64,000 bases of DNA from Dyella flagellata (lineage in GTDB: Bacteria > Pseudomonadota > Gammaproteobacteria > Xanthomonadales > Rhodanobacteraceae). A model generated the notes under the pieces. That model did no database searches. It saw only the letters and a list, made by a program, of their open reading frames with translations, and was not told where the DNA came from. Made by a program: the position numbers and the translations under genes. Below are positions 61,855 to 64,000 of the stretch, one piece after another (positions within the stretch are counted from its first letter, which is position 1; each line of letters opens with the position of its first letter). The stretch is taken from assembly GCF_030160275.1 (NCBI RefSeq), contig NZ_BSOA01000013.1, forward strand, positions 62,001-126,000. The letters are read 5' to 3'.

Positions 61855-64000
61855 ATGTTCATACCAGGTCAACGCTGGATCTCCACCGCCGAGCCCGAAC
61901 TCGGCCTAGGCACCGTGCTGCGCGTCGAAGGGCGCGGAGTGCAGGTGCTGTTCGCCAAGTCGGGGGTATTGCGCCCTTATGCGATGGATTCCGCACCGTT
62001 GGTACGGGCGGAGTTTCGGGCCGGACAGCGGGTGTCCGGCAAAGGCATTGCCTTCCTGGTCGAGCGGATTGAGGAGCGCGAAGGACTGCTGGTGTACCGC
62101 GGCGAGGGACGTGAACTGCATGAGGGCCAGCTGGATGACGAGCAGAGCGTCAGCCAGGCGGACGATCGGCTGATCGGCGGGCGTACCGACCCGGTGCAGC
62201 ATTTCGAATTGCGCCTGGAGAGCCTGAAACGCCGGGCCGAGGCGCGGCGCTCGGCAAGCTGGGGCCTGGCTTCGGCGCGAATCGGGCTAGTCCCGCACCA
62301 GTTGCGGGTGTCAGGCATTGCCGCGGCGCGCCGTCCGCCGCGCGTACTGCTCGCCGATGAAGTGGGCCTGGGCAAGACGATCGAGGCCGGCATGATCATC
62401 GCGCGCCAGATCTCGGCCGGGCGTGCCTCGCGCGTGCTGGTGCTATTGCCCGATACGCTGGTGTATCAGTGGTTCGTGGAGCTGCTGCGCCGCTTCAACC
62501 TGAATTTTGCGATCTATGACGAAGAGCGCTGCGAGGCGCTGGAGCAATCGGGCAGCGACGCCAATCCGTTCGAAGACGAGCAGTTGGTGATCGCCGACTT
62601 CGGCTTCCTGGCACATAACCCCAAGCGCGCCCAGCAACTCATGGATACAAGCTGGGATCTGCTGGTGGTGGACGAGGCCCATCACCTGGCGTGGGCGCCG
62701 GACAACGCCAGCCCACGCTATAGCTTGGTGGAGCAACTCGCTGCCGCAACACCGGGCGTGATCCTGCTGACGGCTACGCCGGAACAACTCGGCCGCAGCG
62801 GCCACTTTGCCCGTTTGCGTCTGCTCGATCCGCAACGCTACCACGATCTGGATGCCCACCTGGCCGAGTCCGAGCAGTTCCAGGCGCTTTCACATATTGC
62901 CGACAAATTGCTGGAACGTACTCCGCTCGCCGCTTCCGAGCTGGAACAGCTGCGCAAGGCTTTCGAAGGTGACGCCGCGTTGCAGGCCAGCCTTGGCGAC
63001 ACCACCAAGCCCGAGCACAGCCGCGACCTGCTCGCGGCGCTAATCGATCGGCACGGCACCGGCCGCAGCATGTTCCGCAATCGCCGTGCCGGCATCGGCG
63101 GCTTTCCCAAACGCGTACCGGTGTGGGAACTGGTGGATGCCGAACGCCTGGACGAAATCACGCGCCAGGCGCTGCTGGTGGAATTCCATGCCGATATCCA
63201 GCAGCCGGTGCCGGTGCTTGAGCTCGATTACGCCAGCGATCCACGCATCGACACCCTGGTCGCCCTGCTCGATCGCTACCCGCAAGACAAGTTCCTGCTG
63301 ATCTGCCGCAGCCAGGCCAAGGTGCTGGCACTGGAAGAAGCCTTGCGCACGCGCACCGGCGCAGGCATCGCGCGATTCCATGAAGGCTTAGGGATAGTGC
63401 AGCGCGACCGCAATGCCGCCTATTTCGCCCAGCCGGATGGCGCGCGCCTGCTGATCTCATCGGAAATCGGCTCGGAAGGCCGCAACTTCCAGTTCGCGCA
63501 CCGGCTGGTGCTGTGGGATCTGCCGTTGGATCCTGACCTGCTGGAGCAACGCATCGGCCGGCTGGACCGCATCGGGCAGAAGCACGACATCAGCATCCAC
63601 ATCATCGCCGCCGCCGATAGCGCCCAGCATGTGCTGGCGCGCTGGTACGACGAAGGCATCGACGCCTTCCGCAGCAGCCCTGCTGACGGCCGCGAGCTGC
63701 TGCGCCGTTACGGTGAAACGCTGGCGAAACTCGCCGAAGAACACGCCCGTGGCGACGATCAACGCGACCAGGAACTGGACGTGCTGCTAGCCGAAACACG
63801 GGCCGCGCACGAGCAGATGGCGGAGCTGATCCGTGCAGGCCGCGATCATCTGCTTGAGCTTGCCGCCAGCCGCGATCTGCACGCGGACGAGTTGGCGCAA
63901 GCGTTTCGCCGCGAAGACGACGATCCCTCCCGGGACGCGTTCCAGCAGCGACTACTGGAGTCCTTCGGCATCCACGCCGAAGAACTTGGGCCCAACGTGC
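61855..64000 (+). CDS. rapA: RNA polymerase-associated ATPase RapA (partial, runs off right edge)
   Basis: Reading from ATG 61855 gives an open frame to the window end (715 codons). The N terminus FIPGQRWISTAEPELGLG is RapA's, followed by the SWI2/SNF2 ATPase: motif I ADEVGLGKTIEAG, motif II VVDEAHHLAW, and the second helicase lobe with SSEIGSEGRNFQFA and LEQRIGRLDRIGQKHDI. RapA recycles stalled RNA polymerase. AACG precedes the ATG, so the RBS is weak. The C-terminal about 230 residues are beyond the window. Confidence 0.95.
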   Translation, partial: MFIPGQRWISTAEPELGLGTVLRVEGRGVQVLFAKSGVLRPYAMDSAPLVRAEFRAGQRVSGKGIAFLVERIEEREGLLVYRGEGRELHEGQLDDEQSVSQADDRLIGGRTDPVQHFELRLESLKRRAEARRSASWGLASARIGLVPHQLRVSGIAAARRPPRVLLADEVGLGKTIEAGMIIARQISAGRASRVLVLLPDTLVYQWFVELLRRFNLNFAIYDEERCEALEQSGSDANPFEDEQLVIADFGFLAHNPKRAQQLMDTSWDLLVVDEAHHLAWAPDNASPRYSLVEQLAAATPGVILLTATPEQLGRSGHFARLRLLDPQRYHDLDAHLAESEQFQALSHIADKLLERTPLAASELEQLRKAFEGDAALQASLGDTTKPEHSRDLLAALIDRHGTGRSMFRNRRAGIGGFPKRVPVWELVDAERLDEITRQALLVEFHADIQQPVPVLELDYASDPRIDTLVALLDRYPQDKFLLICRSQAKVLALEEALRTRTGAGIARFHEGLGIVQRDRNAAYFAQPDGARLLISSEIGSEGRNFQFAHRLVLWDLPLDPDLLEQRIGRLDRIGQKHDISIHIIAAADSAQHVLARWYDEGIDAFRSSPADGRELLRRYGETLAKLAEEHARGDDQRDQELDVLLAETRAAHEQMAELIRAGRDHLLELAASRDLHADELAQAFRREDDDPSRDAFQQRLLESFGIHAEELGPNV

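Overview
The window reads as a chromosomal segment of a GC-rich gammaproteobacterium. The housekeeping block (leuS-lptE-holA-nadD and rsfS-rlmH), the minor-pilin cluster fimT-pilV-pilW-pilX-pilY1-pilE, rapA, and the M13 peptidase and TonB receptor genes fit Lysobacterales/Xanthomonadales, most likely Rhodanobacteraceae (Dyella/Luteibacter-like). That placement is inferred from gene content and order, not from a marker search. No rRNA, tRNA or CRISPR array was recognised.

Region 1 (1-25258) is a hybrid biosynthetic gene cluster that continues past the left edge. Its minus-strand arm (11036 to 1) encodes a MacB/LolD-type ABC ATPase with two FtsX-type permeases, a CmcI-like SAM-dependent enzyme, a free-standing condensation domain, a truncated-C/adenylation/carrier NRPS protein, an SHMT-like PLP enzyme and another condensation domain cut by the window edge. 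Its plus-strand arm (11349 to 25258) encodes a Yip1-like membrane protein, a GH43-like protein, a sulfotransferase, a methyltransferase, a type II thioesterase and a complete dissociated (type II) reducing fatty-acid/polyketide set: ACP, ketoreductase, hotdog dehydratase, two paralogous SDRs, a ketosynthase-like chain-length-factor protein and a ketosynthase. It ends with an MsbA-like ABC exporter. A second methyltransferase gene lies on the minus strand inside this arm. The simplest reading is that the type II PKS makes a polyenoyl or acyl chain, the NRPS proteins join it to one or more amino acids (one perhaps made or changed by the SHMT-like enzyme), tailoring adds methyl and sulfate groups, and two ABC systems export the product. 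I do not recognise a characterised cluster with this combination.

Region 2 (25259-42946) is core genome. A frameshifted GNAT remnant marks the cluster border. rlmH and rsfS are separated by a nested inverted-repeat element of about 290 bp. The usual leuS-lptE-holA-nadD-rsfS-rlmH run is interrupted between nadD and rsfS by an ECF sigma/NrsF-type anti-sigma pair divergent from a DipZ-like/MsrB oxidative-repair pair. Further along are a pqiA-pqiA-pqiB-pqiC membrane lipid-transport operon, a CnoX-type thioredoxin, a DUF4442 protein, a second ECF sigma factor with a membrane protein, and a DUF502 protein.

Region 3 (42947-54046) is accessory and secretory: an AT-rich island of three small exported proteins of unknown function, a Tat multicopper oxidase, a phospholipase C/acid phosphatase-family enzyme, an M13 lipoprotein peptidase, and a TonB siderophore receptor (candidate Fur box upstream) followed by a PiuC-type dioxygenase.

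Region 4 (54062-64000) is the minus-strand type IV pilus minor-pilin operon (fimT to pilE, with pilY1) and divergent rapA, cut by the right edge. A family of short palindromic repeats (core GGCTGGGAT..ATCCCAGCC) is scattered between genes from about 30.8 kb to 61.8 kb. No full-length copy was noticed in the biosynthetic cluster.
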